Positions 12,457-23,878 of a stretch of DNA of 64,000 bases are shown one piece after another. The translations under genes and the position numbers were made by a program. This stretch comes from Holtermannia corniformis (lineage: Eukaryota; Basidiomycota; Tremellomycetes; Holtermanniales). Positions within the stretch are counted from its first letter, which is position 1; every line of letters begins with the position of its first letter. The notes below the pieces were generated by a model. That model made no database searches and was not told the DNA's origin. It worked only from the letters and a program-made list of their open reading frames with translations. The DNA is taken from positions 16,806-80,805 of the forward strand of contig BCIJ01000048.1 of the NCBI GenBank assembly GCA_001599935.1, written 5' to 3'.

Positions 12457-14826
12457 CTACTCCGCCTCCATGTACTTGTGACGGATGTCCTTCCATTGCT
12501 TCTGTAGGTGGACAAGGCGTCAGCGACGTGTTTGTGGTACAAGTGCAGCAAGTCGCCGAGGCTTATCAATCGCAACGCAACGTCTGGGTCGTGTATGAAC
12601 ATTCTGAAGAGCCCATAGGCGAATCGTCCCATCGGCAGGAAGCGACGATACAGCAGCTGGGCGCACACATTGGCCCACGACGGCCGCTTGACGCATCCCC
12701 AGGCAACGCATCGCAAGCCCGTCCAAGGCTGATGCAAGACGTAGCAGACCTGAAGGCGCCGAGTACGCGCGCGCGTGGGAGCTTGCCTGAACGTTGCCCA
12801 AAGGCAGCTTAATGTCTGCAGCCGCCGAGGGTCATGTAACTGCCGTAGCGCGTACGTGCTACAATGACCGTCGCAAAGCTAGAATAGCTGTGTACGGAGC
12901 AGTCACTCGTTGCTCGGCTCTCACGAACAGCCTACGGCTTGGTCGAGACACTGCGCAAACCGAGCGCCGGGGCGTGACCGCCATGCTGATGCCAGAGCCT
13001 GCCAGCGATCAAGTGTCATAATGACCGCGACCAGCTCAGCGCAACGAGGCTCGCGTGAGACTGTGAGCTGACTATTGCGTACACATCAGCAGTGAACCAA
13101 CCTTGGCTAGCAGACTGACTGCTAAAGAACGTTCACGTGCGATACGCTCAGCGTAGCCAATCTCAGCGGCGTGGTGTGCGCCAAAAAGCGATTCGAGGTC
13201 AAACCGGTTGACTCCAGTCTGCAGTCACAGTCTCAATAGACTGCACTGTGGACCCCAGCAACGCGACTTTACCGATGAAGATGTGGACGTCGAAGTGGGA
13301 CTGTAGACAACCTGCAGCTGAGCATGTTCCGATGAAGATCCGAACTAGGCGTGCAGCCGGAGCGGCTACACGCAGACGGAGAGTCATCGTCACACCTAGC
13401 TCGGATCGTGAGTGCTGATAGAGCGCTCATGTGGGATCCACTTGACGGCAAGTGCACAACAGACTGCTTTGGCGTGAAGCACAGCTGCAGCATGAAGACG
13501 TGTGGCGGTAAGATGTGACCCGGCAATTGCCCCACCTCGCTGACAATAGCTGACAATAGCTTGAGCCTGCGCGGTAGACACAGTAGTTGTCGATCTACAC
13601 ACAGACCTTACTAGCGCACATGCGGGGCACATCAGGGCACCAACACCAACTAACTTTGCGACTGCACTCGATGCGCGACGGTGACAACTGTAGCGCATGG
13701 CGCTACCAGACTTCGCAACACCTCGTGCAAGCTAGTGGAACGTTCCATGCAGCTGCACAACTGGCATACGCGGGCTCACAGCCAGATGTGAAGCATCCTT
13801 GCAGGCATCTGCAAACTCGCCACAATCGCCAATAGTCACAGGGCAGAGGACGGCAACCAACACAATACTGACGCAGACACACGTCTGCTCATCTGCATCG
13901 GCGTCCTCTGCTCACGCGGTGACGACATGTTCCGTTGTCTGTCAATTTCAACACTGGAGTGTGGAACGTGAGCGGTGAATGATCGACGGCGCACGCAATC
14001 GTACCGAGAGGTCAAAGCCAGAGAGCACTGCGCTGCACCATCGATCGTACCCGGTCACTACCACGCAGCTCGTACGCCGTGCTCAGCTGCCTGATACAGT
14101 CGATAACGACAGTGTCGCTTGACCGAGCGCGGCGATCGGTCGTCGCCTTGTGCTACAGGCCCTTTGCCATCTGCGACCCCAGCCGCTGCATAGTACAACA
14201 TCGGACAGCGAACGCACACGGACAATCGCTGTTGTCTGTGGCACACATCGGTCGTGGGCGGAGACAGCACGCCCAATTCTCAACTCTGATGCACGCAACA
14301 TTCAACCCAGTCCAACCCAACCGAAACCAACCCAACTCAACCCAACCCAACCCAACCAACAAGAAACAAGACTGACCCCCTTGTTCCAGCGGTCCCAAAC
14401 GGCCGAGGTCGCGACGTCGAACCCGATCGAGAACGCAAAAGCGCTCACGAACACGGTCGAGACAAAGACCGAGTTGCGCTTGAAGATTGTTTGGTAGACG
14501 GGCTGGACGTGCGAGCGAGTGAGATAACAGAGTTGCGTGTTGTAAATGTAGCGATGGGTTTGGCAGCATTGCGAATGGGTGGTGGTGAGATGGGCGTGCG
14601 GTGATTGGTCGTTGGTGGGTGGTGGTCCGGGGATAGCAGTAGCAGTGTGCACAGCGAGGACAGTGTCGTGTGGACCGAGTGGGTTTGCAGTGTTGACAAG
14701 TGCGTAACAGATGCGAGCAGTGCGATGGCAGTGATTGCAGTTGACAAGACGAAAGCGACGGAGCGACGGTCAGCGTTCGTTCGACCTGGCAGTTTCCGCA
14801 GATGCAGTCCTACTGACCGATGCCAT
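12457..14826 (-). CDS. QCR9: Cytochrome bc1 complex subunit 9 (UQCR10-type), with giant intron
   Basis: Small single-TM subunit of respiratory complex III in the inner mitochondrial membrane. The main exon (14502-14377) reads PVYQTIFKRNSVFVSTVF onward through the TM to AVWDRWNKG. The last exon, 12501-12457, reads KQWKDIRHKYMEAE and stop, the invariant Qcr9 C-terminus, and joins in phase 0. The intron between them is 1,875 nt (14376-12502), against 40-60 nt for most introns here. For the first exon I propose 14826-14818 (ATG GCA TCG then GTCAGT). This gives MASPVYQTIF and a total of 59 aa, the usual size; that join is an inference, the other two exons are firm. No second gene is recognisable inside the long intron. 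Confidence 0.85.
12502..14376 (-). other. QCR9: 1,875-nt intron 2 of QCR9
   Basis: The donor GTCAGT lies directly after the NKG codons, and the acceptor is CCTACAG before the KQW codons. A CTGAC branch-like motif sits about 20 nt before the AG, as in the short introns. The inside shows no conserved ORF on either strand, no LTR-like ends and no obvious box C/D or H/ACA pair that I could find by eye. An 11-nt direct repeat (AGCTGACAAT twice, near 13540-13560) and the G-rich repeat beside the donor are the only visible structures. Confidence 0.75.
14304..14363 (-). repeat. GGGTT-type tandem repeat with G-quadruplex motif
   Basis: On the minus (sense) strand of QCR9 this stretch is an imperfect array of GGGTT and GGTT units starting about 13 nt after the intron 2 donor. 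Four GGG tracts at 14353-14331 are separated by TT, TT and a 7-nt loop, which satisfies the usual G3 N1-7 quadruplex rule. It is not the TTAGGG telomere repeat. Confidence 0.85.
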
Positions 14827-15323
14827 TGTGCCGACTGATGCTCGTCTACAGTCTTTGCAGCGTTTTCAGTGCTCGAATGGTCGGCAACACGTCTACAGCA
14901 GTGCGGCGGCGGAGGACGGGTGAAGGGGGGGGTTAGCGCGGTTTCGGCGTTTTGATCAAAACGCCGAGGGAGAGTGGCGCCGAGGGGTTAACGTCATTGA
15001 GAGCAACAGTCCCTCAGCCAAGGCCTCTTGCGATCCTCACGGCCATACGTCGCCATCGGACATAGCAACCGGGCGCTGCAACACGCTCAGGCGGCAAGAG
15101 CGGACCAGGTCCTATAGGACTGCATACCGAGATCACCTCCGAGGCCGCGGCGACGGGTTCCAGACGGGCTCGCAACAACAAGGGGCCGTGCGTGACCGAC
15201 CCGTTCGCTCCTTTCGACCGTCGAGCACCGCACCGTCCGCTCTCGCACAGCGCGATCCTAGAGTGTGAGCGCCGCTGAGCGTAGAACCACTGGACAGAGT
15301 GCGCGAGAGCAGCGTCGCCCAGC
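14827..15323. promoter_or_regulatory. divergent promoter region QCR9 / RTS1
   Basis: Roughly 500 bp between two outward-facing genes. It contains a perfect 22-bp palindrome (14945-14966) flanked by GGGGTTA direct repeats near 14930 and 14985. An antisense open frame over 15014-15346 has no recognisable content. Confidence 0.55.
14945..14966. repeat. perfect 22-bp palindrome
   Basis: The sequence is CGGCGTTTTGA followed by its exact reverse complement TCAAAACGCCG, with no loop. It lies in the divergent promoter, 119 bp from the proposed QCR9 start and 358 bp from the RTS1 start. It could be a binding site for a dimeric regulator or a cruciform-forming element; function is inferred only from symmetry and place. 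Confidence 0.9.
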
Positions 15324-17906
15324 ATGAAGGGGCTCAAGAAGGCCATGGTACGTCGTTAGGGGTTGCAGCCGGTGGAATGTGCGGCGTCGTGCTGGGTCGA
15401 GGCTCGGCAGCATCGGTCAAAACACTCTGCTGCCTGGTCGACTCGCGCACTGCTCACACTGCCGGCGCCTAGGGCGATCCTCGTACACGCGCTGACCCGG
15501 GACCGCAGCTGTCTCGTACAAAGTCGGGCGACTCTTCAAAGAAATCACACGCTCATCCGGCTTCAACCTCGCCGACACCCGCTGGTCCATCCCATCCCAC
15601 ACCCTCACCAGCGGCGAAACCCGTTCCGCCCCTCCCTCCCGCCTCATCCGGTGAACCCATCACTCCCCGGCGCTCCTCCTCGGCCGGATCCTCGTCGTCG
15701 GTCGACAAGACCTCACCTGCGCCTCCACTCGTCGTCGTCTCGAATGCTCCAAACCAGGAAATGCCGCAGGACCCGATCCCACCCGCTCATCGGAGTCCGC
15801 TCGGCGACGCAACCCCGCCAAAGGCCGGTCCACTCAACCGACTCCGTGCAGGCGTGGTCGGTAAAGCAGCAGACACTATCCCGATCGCAGGCAAGACGCC
15901 ACGCAAGCAGCGCAGCAGTCGGTTCTACGTAACTGAAAAGGTCGACCTCGAAAAGCTCCCAAACTTTCACGGTCAGTCGGTGCGCGTAGACCTGGAACGG
16001 GCTAACATCGCGCAGAGGTGCCCGCGGCAGAGCGCAACGATCTGTTCATCTCCAAGCTGCGCCAGTGCCGCGTCGTGTTTGATTTCAACGATGCCAGTAC
16101 CGACCTCAAAGACAAGCAGGTCAAGGCGCAGACGCTGCACGAGATGCTCGACTATATTACCACCCAGCGCGGCGTCATCACCGAACCCATCTACCCAGAA
16201 GTCGTCACCATGGTCAGTGGCTCTCGCTCGGGTACCCTCGGCTGACGTTGCAGTTCTCTACCAACCTGTTCCGCTCCATCCCGCCCCAAGTCAACCCGTC
16301 GGGCGACGCGTTCGACCCGGAAGAGGACGAGCCCGTGCTCGAGCTCGCGTGGCCCCACCTCCAAATCGTCTACGAGTTCTTCCTCCGCTTTGTCGAGTCG
16401 CCCGACTTCAATACCAACGTTGGCAAAAAGTGGATCGACCAGGCGTTTGTGCTCCAGCTGCTCGAACTGTTTGATTCCGAAGACCCGCGCGAGCGCGACT
16501 TTCTCAAGACGACGCTGCACCGCATCTATGGCAAGTTTCTCAACCTGCGCGCGTTCATCCGGCGCTCGATCAACAATGTGTTTTTCCAGTTTGTCTACGA
16601 GACGGAACGCCACAATGGCATTGCCGAGTTGCTCGAGATCCTCGGCTCCATCATCAACGGGTTCGCGCTCCCGCTCAAAGAGGAACACAAGACGTTCCTC
16701 ACCCGCGTCCTGCTCCCGCTCCACAAGGCCAAATCCCTCGCCCTGTACCACCCGCAACTCGCCTACTGCGTCGTCCAGTTTCTCGAAAAGGACGGCACGT
16801 TGACAGAAGAGGTCATGATGGGCCTCCTCCGCTACTGGCCCAAGGTCAACTCGCCAAAGGAAGTCATGTTCCTCAACGAGGTCGAAGAGGTCCTCGACGT
16901 CGTCGACGCTGCAGAGTTTCAAAAGATCATGCAGCCTCTGTTCACCCAGATTGCACGCTGTATCAACAGTCAGCACTTTCAGGTCGGTCGTGACGTCGGA
17001 TGCCGTCTAGAGCTGACGGACGCGATAGGTCGCCGAGCGCGCTCTATATTACTGGAACAACGAGTACATTGTCAACCTCATGGGCGAAAACGTCGGCGTC
17101 ATCCTCCCGCTCGTGTTCCCGGCGCTCTACACCAACTCGAAGCAACATTGGAACCGGTACGTTATGCATTGCCCGCGTTGATCTGGCTAACTCGCCCAGG
17201 ACGATCCACGGTATGGTCTACAACGCGCTCAAGCTGTTCATGGAGATCAACGCGCAAAAGTTTGAAGAGTGTCAGACGCAGTACCGTGCTCAGCGCAAGG
17301 CGTGAGTTGGCTTGCTGTCACGCAGACGGGGCAGCTGACGCCAACAGCGACTGCGAGCGCGCCATCGAACGACACGACGAATGGCTCCGCCTGCGTGAGA
17401 TTGCGATTGCCAACCGCGAGGCCTCGGGCGCGACCGGTCCCCTGCCAGCTTCACTCACGGCTCCGCCGCCGCCAAGACCGCCACCGTTTGTCGACGACGA
17501 CTTGGCCGATCTCAGCGTCGACATGACTGTCAATGGCTTTGACCCGAGCGAGAGCTTTACGATGGACAAGAGTCTGGTGGACGAGGTCGTGCCCGTTGCG
17601 GACCCGGGGTTGGAAAAGGCGACGGTGAGTCGGGCTTGCGCACGAAGACAAGTGCTGAGTCTACGTTAGCCGACAAAGGGGATCGAAGCGACCGGTGCTG
17701 GCGCTGGCTCGCCATCCTCGCCCAGTCCTCACGTCAGGCGAAAGTCGGTGCTTCCCCTCGACCCGCAGGTGAGTCGTCTTGCATCGCAGCTAGCAGCGAC
17801 TGACACGAGCCAGGTCATGCGGGATCTCCAGGCGCACAAGAGCCTCGAGGCTGGCTCTGGCTCGGGCCCGTCGGCGAGCGTGCCCTCGCTCGAGCGCGAG
17901 GGCTAG
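15324..17906 (+). CDS. RTS1: Protein phosphatase 2A regulatory subunit, B56 family
   Basis: Targeting subunit of PP2A acting in cytosol and nucleus, with roles known in yeast for cell-size control, stress and chromosome cohesion. Exon 1 (MKGLKKAM) is followed by an intron of about 160 nt, then a Ser/Pro-rich disordered N-terminus. The B56 HEAT-like core begins [20 protein letters not shown] and continues with [70 protein letters not shown] and [15 protein letters not shown], then [14 protein letters not shown]. All are near-invariant in the family. The C-terminal tail carries a Pro run and RRKSVLPLD, typical of fungal Rts1. A 261-aa antisense frame over this core is a shadow. Confidence 0.95.
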
Positions 17907-18184
17907 GAGAGGCAAACGAGACAGCGTTAATGACGGAGATGGAGACGGACGACGGGATGCTGGCATGCAGCTGTAGCTTGTATCGAGATGCGATTCAGCT
18001 CGCGATGGCGATTGGGCTGCAGCTTGGAGGATAGCATAGCAAGCGACAAGGCAGTGGACAGGCAAGCAGGCAAGACAGCAAGACACCAAGCGGTGCATCC
18101 TTTCCGCCGTCCGCATCCGTCAAGCGGTGCCGCCGTCCGACTAGCACCAACCCACACCGTCGCCGTCGCCGTCGCCGTGCAACC

Positions 18185-19944
18185 ATGCTCAAGGCTATCA
18201 GGCCCGAGCTCATCCTCGGCGCCGTCCTGGCTGCCAAACGAGCCGACGCCTTCTTCTTCTTCTTCCAGTGGCCGACGACGACTTCGGCGTGCGAGGCAAG
18301 CTCGTCTTGGCTTGGCACCGCACATACTGATGACAATGCCAGGTCGTCGACTTGACATGGACAAACGCAGACCCACCTTTCCGAGCGGTCATAGTGTCAG
18401 TGCGGACACTGATGGCCAGAGCTGATCAACCACAGCCCGACGTTCTCCCGCCCGTTCGTGTATGACATCCCGAGCTCGGCGTATGCGAATGGACAAGGCA
18501 GCTATCCGGTCCGTCAGCACGAGCTGGCTGCAGAGCACGGCTGATAGCGTGCAGATTCAGCTCCAGATGGCCGCCGGGACAGACTATGTCGTGTACATGA
18601 GTGATGGTCATGGGCACTTTACCGGTCCGTCGTCTGCTCCTACATTGCGCACTGGCTCACGGCTCAGGCGGGTCATCTACACTTCAGCAGGTTGCTGCAG
18701 CCAACGACACGGCATGCACCTCGTCAGCAGTGTCCAACCAAACATCCCTAGACTTTACCTTTACCGTCTCGGGTCAAGCCAAGCAGTGCGAGGCCGGGTT
18801 CGAGACGTCGTGGTCTGGCGGCCTCGAGGACGGGCCATACAACATGACCATTGTCCCGCTCGACTCGGGCTTCTACCCTTTCGATGTTGTGCTGGACGAG
18901 ACCAAGAGGTATCAGAGTAGCTGGGTCGTCAACATGACCCAAGGCTCGCGCTTTACGCTGACAATGAAGTGAGTGCAAGCGCGTGTGCTGCGAGTCGGGC
19001 TGATGCAGAGCAGCAACAAAAATGGTTATGGGACCGGTGGCACCGCTGGCATCTATCAAGTCGCGGCGGGGTCGAGCTCTTCGTGTATCGCCGAGGGCTC
19101 GATGGCTCCGACTGGCGCCTGGCCTTCGGGTGTCACGACCAATACCCTCGACCCGGCGACGTTACCCATCACCTCTGCCTCCTCTGCGTCCGCCTCTTCG
19201 TCCGCTGGCGCTGGCTCGAGTGGTGGCAGCTCAGCAGGCGCTATTGCCGGCGGTGTCGTAGGCGGTGTCGTCGCCGTCGTCGTTGCCGTCTTTCTCGTCC
19301 TCTTCTGCCTGCGCAGACGCAAACGCCAACGACGAGGCCCTCTCCCAACCCAAGATCTCGACGATATTGATGGCCCCGACTCGCACGGCATGATTGATCC
19401 ATACAGACCGCTCTCGTACCCTCCGCCGCCAGCCTCGCACACGAGCGACCCGGCCTCGCCGAACCGAGAGAGCGGCACGTTTACGTCTGCGGGCTTTGCT
19501 GGACTGGGCGCGGCTACGAATCGGCAATCCCATGGATACCAGGACGAGCCGCTGCCAAGTCCTCGACAAGCACGACCGCTCACGTCAAAGCAGCCGCCTG
19601 CACCTCCCCCACCTGCACCGACCAAAGCCGCTGAAGTAGGCAATCAACCATCTTTTGGCTCGGATAGTTCCTCGTCTTCACGACAAAACCTCATCAACCT
19701 CTCACCGGGCAATCGCGGCTCATTGCAAGTCATCAACCATGATGCAGAGCAAGAAGCCAACTTGCCGGCCTTGCCGCCTGGCGCGGGCCGTCGACCGCAT
19801 CGCCAGTCTGCGGGCCAGCTGCCAGCTGGTGGCTTCAGGCATCACGCCGACGCCGGTCGACTCGATGGCGGGGAGAACGCGCCGGTTGGTCACGGCGAGA
19901 TTATCGACCTCCCGCCGACATATCAAGAGGTCCCAAGGGGTTGA
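18185..19944 (+). CDS. single-pass cell-surface protein with mucin-like stalk
   Basis: Predicted type I membrane protein. The ATG at 18185 starts a hydrophobic signal peptide (LILGAVLAAKRADA then five Phe). After a probable GC-AG intron (18296-18342) the ectodomain reads VVDLTWTNADPPFR, PFVYDIPSSAYANGQGSYP, LQMAAGTDYVVYMSDGHG and so on, with several N-glycosylation sites (NQTS, NMTI, NMTQ). A Ser/Ala/Gly-rich stalk leads to a TM segment (GAIAGGVVGGVVAVVVAVFLVLF, cut here into GAIAGGVVGGVV and AVVVAVFLVLF) and a basic stop-transfer LRRRKRQRR. The cytoplasmic tail of about 200 residues is Pro/Ser-rich and ends in LPPTYQEV, a PPxY motif that could recruit a Nedd4-type ubiquitin ligase. Proteins of this layout are common in basidiomycetes without known function; a wall sensor is possible. 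Confidence 0.75.
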
Positions 19945-20005
19945 GGATGTAAGGCTACTATACATTGTTGCATTGGTTATTGGCATACAGATGGCACGGC
20001 TCTGT

Positions 20006-20852
20006 TCAGGCAAACCCGACCCGTTTCTTCGCGGGTTGCTCGACCTGGTCTTCAGCGGTTGCGACCGCGTCGCGATGCCGCCGCTTCTTCGCCTTGGCCT
20101 TTTCCACCAACTCCTTCTTCGCCTCTCTCTACGTAGCATAAGTCGAGTCGCTGCCGGCGTAGAGGTGCACTCACCAGAGCCTTTGCCCGCTCCTTCTTCT
20201 TCAACTCTGCGGCCGTCGGCGGCTTTTTGACATTCTCGGCCGGTGCTGGGATCTTGGCGAGCCTGGCTTTGGTCACTTGAGCCTTTTCACCAGCAATGCT
20301 GGAAGCCAGAGACAAGAGCTCAGACTGGTCCAGTCAGCTCTAATCGATGCAGTAGATTGAAGAGAACCTACCCGGGCCTCGACAAACACCTTGCCTTTCT
20401 TGCCGGTACCTCCGGCCTTGCCTTTGCGGCCCTTGACCTTGCCTGATGCACCAGCTTGGCTCTCTGTCGCAGCTGGACCGTCGACAGCACGCTGCTTGCC
20501 CTTGTCCAATGACTTCACGGCCTCCATCTCGACATCCTCGTCCGACTCTTCAAACAGCTCGGCTGGCGCCGCGACGGGCTCTGGCTCGTCTTCAGAGTCT
20601 GAATCGAACCGGCTGGCATAAGGCGAGGGCTCGAGTGATTTGCCTTTGGCTTTCTCGCTCGCCTTGCCTTTGCCTTTGTCGCTCGCCTTGCCCCTGCCTT
20701 GACTCTTGCCCTTGCCGTTGGGTCGTGATTGCCCACTTGCCTGACCCAATGTCAGCTTGTGTCCGGAAAGAGCCAAGACCGATAGCACCGACCGCAGCAA
20801 TCTTGGCAGTCTTCTTGCGATCCCCTCGAGACTTTTGCTTCTGTGTGACCAT
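20006..20852 (-). CDS. lysine-rich nucleolar-type protein, weakly Loc1-like
   Basis: Highly basic, low-complexity protein. ATG at 20852 gives MVTQKQKSRGDRKKTAKIAA. A short intron leads to repeated KGKGKASEKAKGKS units, an acidic patch (SDSEDEPEP, EESDEDVEME), then GRKGKAGGTGKKGKVFVEA. After another intron follows SELLSLASSIAGEKAQVTKA, a KKKERAKAL coiled segment and a C-terminal KKRVGFA. The order basic-GKKGK-hydrophobic helix-Lys coiled coil-KKVxFA recalls the yeast ribosome-assembly protein Loc1, but similarity is weak and may be compositional. A role in ribosome biogenesis in the nucleolus is an inference. It is convergent with the surface-protein gene, 61 bp apart. Confidence 0.6.
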
Positions 20853-21031
20853 TCTCGACGACGGTTGTTGACGTGCAGAAATCTTCGAGCGAGTGGCAAA
20901 TGGATCACAACTTGGACAGGTCATCGTGCAGCAACAGCACGGAGCACAGCGATCATATAGTACAGCGTAGCATCTTGTCTGAATCATACAATGCGGTGCA
21001 AAAGTCATGACCTTCCAGCCGACGCGGCAGT

Positions 21032-21619
21032 TTATGCCTCGAGGAAATCCGCCGCCATGAGCCTGAGTTGGTCAGCTCTATCAGTGCCGTACACTGCTGA
21101 CTGCAAGCACGGGACGCAGTCGGGCAGACACGCACAGTTCAAGAGCAATCTCTGGTGGGATCCGCTCGGTAAAGTCCTCGGTGATGTCGCCCGTTGCCAC
21201 GTCGGCGTACTGCACCTTGTATGCGAGATACTCGATCACCTTGGCGACGACGATGCCGCTGAGAAGAGCAGGTGTATCGGATGAGATGGCTCAGCGAGAC
21301 CAGAGGAAACGAACCGTTGCTGCAGCTTGACCTTGCCCGACTTGGCCTCCTCGAACGGGCCTGAAGCCAACATCAGCTCTGCAACTCGGTCACACCGCCT
21401 GCAGCGGCTACAGATCACAGTGCAGAGGCCCGACACCACTCACTATCCTCGTCCAACATGTTCTTGAGCATACCGCTCGCCAACGCGACCTCTCGCTTGA
21501 CTACGAATGAATAACCATCGGAGGATTCGATCAGGACAAAGTCGGTTTTCTACAGATCGTGAGCCAGCCGGAGTAAGAGGAGGGTCAACAGGCTCGCTAA
21601 CCTGTTTGCTGGTCGACAT
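21032..21619 (-). CDS. ELC1: Elongin C
   Basis: Skp1-fold adaptor that joins cullin-type ubiquitin ligases and, in yeast, helps degrade stalled RNA polymerase II. Four introns split a protein of about 105 residues. MSTSKQ (ATG at 21619) joins KTDFVLIESSDGYSFVVKRE, then SGMLKNMLDED, SGPFEEAKSGKVKL, GIVVAKVIEYLAYKVQYADV, and the end IPPEIALELLMAADFLEA. The closing ALELLMAA-FL motif is the elongin C signature, and length equals the family norm. The join at the last intron (donor after GAACT) was checked in frame. Confidence 0.93.
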
Positions 21620-21735
21620 TGCTGCTGGGATACTTTAATGGGTGCAAGAGCTCGAGACCGTCGACGCGTGCCGGCCGAGTGGCGAGTGGCCCGTGAGGAT
21701 GCAGCACAAAGACCATTATACATCCGAGCGACAGG

Positions 21736-23878
21736 CTACACATTCGTTGCAGTCCCGTTGACAGCCTGCACCCGGCCAGCCCGAGCGACATCAATCTCTG
21801 GCACATCGCCTTCGTCGCCCAACGACAGCTTCTCCTGCGGCGTCTCTTCCTCGGCTGGGTCGGCAGGAGCAGCGGCCTGCCAGCGCTTTGACGCTCTCGA
21901 TAGGACCAGGATGACAAAGGTACCGACGACAAAGATGCACCAGAACGCGAGAGTCACCTTGTACCCGGCCGGGTAGTGTGGCGCCTTGGAAGCTGGGAAA
22001 ATGAGGTTCGGTGCCCCTGGGGATGTCAGCTTTGTCACTACCATCACGGACGAGCTTACATGCGTTGACGACGTAGGACATGGTGTTGAGGAAGCCGAGC
22101 ACTAGGGTACATCAGCAGTGTATGAGAGGCTGTCACTGTACTCACCCATCGAGCGCTCTTCTGCGCCCAACGGACTAGCGAGCTCATTTGCCCACGCCAG
22201 CATCAAGGCGCCAGTCGACAATACTGAAAAGTTGAAGAAGAAACCGACAAACTTGAGCTTGTCTGAAGAAGGCCAACCGGCAAGGATCTACGACAGTCAG
22301 ACCGTGTCGCACCGGGTGGAAAAGACTAACAGCATTGCCGATGATACCGGCGGATCCACCAAACGCAATGACGGGCCAGCGCAGGCCAATCGCGTCGGAT
22401 GTCCACGAGTAGATCAGACCGCAGAGAATGCCAAGACCATAGCTGCGCAAGTCAGCAAGTGTCGTTGCCGCCGCGCGAGACTTACCCTGCCGTGGGGATG
22501 ACATTGACCTGCTTGACAGTGTACTTCTTCGTGGCCTTGAGCCACACTAGAGGCGTCAGACGTGTCCACCGAGGCCGCCCAACATACAGTTAAAGTAGGC
22601 ATAGTGACCTAGACCAACCACATAGCAGACATAGGGGATCACAAACGTCCACGGGATCCAGCTCGTGAACGTCCGGATCCACGTCTGCTTGGTAAAGCCC
22701 TTTGGCGGCGGACGCTTTAGGCGTGCCATGCGGCGTTGAGCAATCTCAATGTCCTGCGGGCGCATCCACCACTTTGTATACGGGTTGATACGGTCTGGCG
22801 TGTTGGGAATCAAGAAGAATCCGGCGATCGCGATTGGGATCGAGATGACGCCCTAGGCAGGTCAGCGTTGTGACTTGCAAGTGTAGTGCCGCGCACATCC
22901 ATGATGAACAGCCACTGGAAGCCCTTGAGCCCGTGCGTGCCGTCGAGGTTCAAGACGGCAGCTTGGAGGTAGCCCTGACCGAGTCAGTCGATATGCGTGC
23001 AGTGACCGAAACACCCACCGAAAACATGGTGCCAGCACTCGAGGTTGCTTGAAAGATGACGGCGCGCTTGCCAAGCTCGGCGGGCGTGTACCAGCTACCC
23101 AAGACCCAAAGCATACCCTGGGCTCGTTAGTCTGTGCAATGGGCGCACTGAAACGACGTACTGGGTAGGCAGCAGCTTCAGCCAAACCGATCAAGAACCT
23201 GCAAAGTGAGCATCAAACAGTAACGCATCGATGTACACACCTGAACGCGTACAGCGTCTGAACGTTCTTGGCGCCGGCGCATGCCATGACAAGGATCGAC
23301 CAGAACACCTCGCCTGAAGCTGATTAGCGTGGTATGAGGCGAGGTCAAGGCACTCACAAGCAGGAAGCCATACCGATGGTGAAAAGTAGACCATGGCCAA
23401 CGTCGATGGGAACTGGCCAAGAACGTAGCCGACCGTGAACATGGTCAGGAGCAAATTGTATTCTGCGCCCATCAGTGCTGCACCGATCTATCGGCGACAC
23501 TCACGGTCGCCCGTGAAGCCGAGATCCTCTTTCATGCCGGACACATAGGCATTCGACACGTTACTCTGGTCACTGGCAAAGTGATCAGTGGTAGGCAGAG
23601 GTGGCCGATCAGATGTACAGATATTTCTACACATGTCAGTAAACGGGCATCTCTTATCGACAGCTTACGATGAAGTAACCCAAACAAGCAATGGTGAAGA
23701 GCCCACAGTCCAAGCGCTTGACAAAGCGACGCTCCTCTTCAGACTTGTCATCCGTGTCCCATACTGCGACAGATGAGCTTCGAAATCATGAGCTACACGT
23801 ACCTATGCGGGAGATTCTCCCGCCAAGCGACCGCTTGACAGGCGTGGCCTCTGCCACTTGCAGTTCTGCGGTGGACAT
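21736..23878 (-). CDS. MFS permease, pantothenate/Fen2-like anion:cation symporter
   Basis: Plasma-membrane transporter of the major facilitator superfamily. ATG at 23878 gives MSTAELQVAEATPVKRSLGG. The first TM exons contain SDQSNVSNAYVSGMKEDLGF, the hallmark of the Fen2/Liz1/Vht1/Seo1 branch of the Dal5-related family, followed by LLLTMFTVGYVLGQFPSTL. Further exons carry the central loop (MRPQDIEIAQRRMARLKRPP), TWIRTFTSWIPWTFVIPYVC and the last TMs, ending in an acidic cytoplasmic tail ETPQEKLSLGDEGDVPE. There are about a dozen short introns. The substrate is probably a small organic anion such as a vitamin, allantoate or a dipeptide-like compound. It is transcribed divergently from the 5-oxoprolinase gene, so uptake of a related compound is possible but unproven. 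Confidence 0.85.

Noticed and set aside
12520..12801. 93-codon minus-strand ORF as a separate mitochondrial gene
   Set aside because: Its conserved-looking neighbour KQWKDIRHKYMEAE belongs to QCR9; the rest has no conservation and lies within the QCR9 intron.
14304..14363. interstitial telomere repeat
   Set aside because: Units are GGGTT/GGTT, not TTAGGG, and imperfect; treated as a G-rich repeat instead.
15014..15346. 110-codon minus-strand ORF in the RTS1 leader
   Set aside because: No conserved content; explained by GC-rich composition.
16191..16976. 261-codon minus-strand ORF
   Set aside because: Lies exactly opposite the conserved B56 core of RTS1; its Glu/Leu-rich text is the usual antisense shadow of GC-rich coding DNA.
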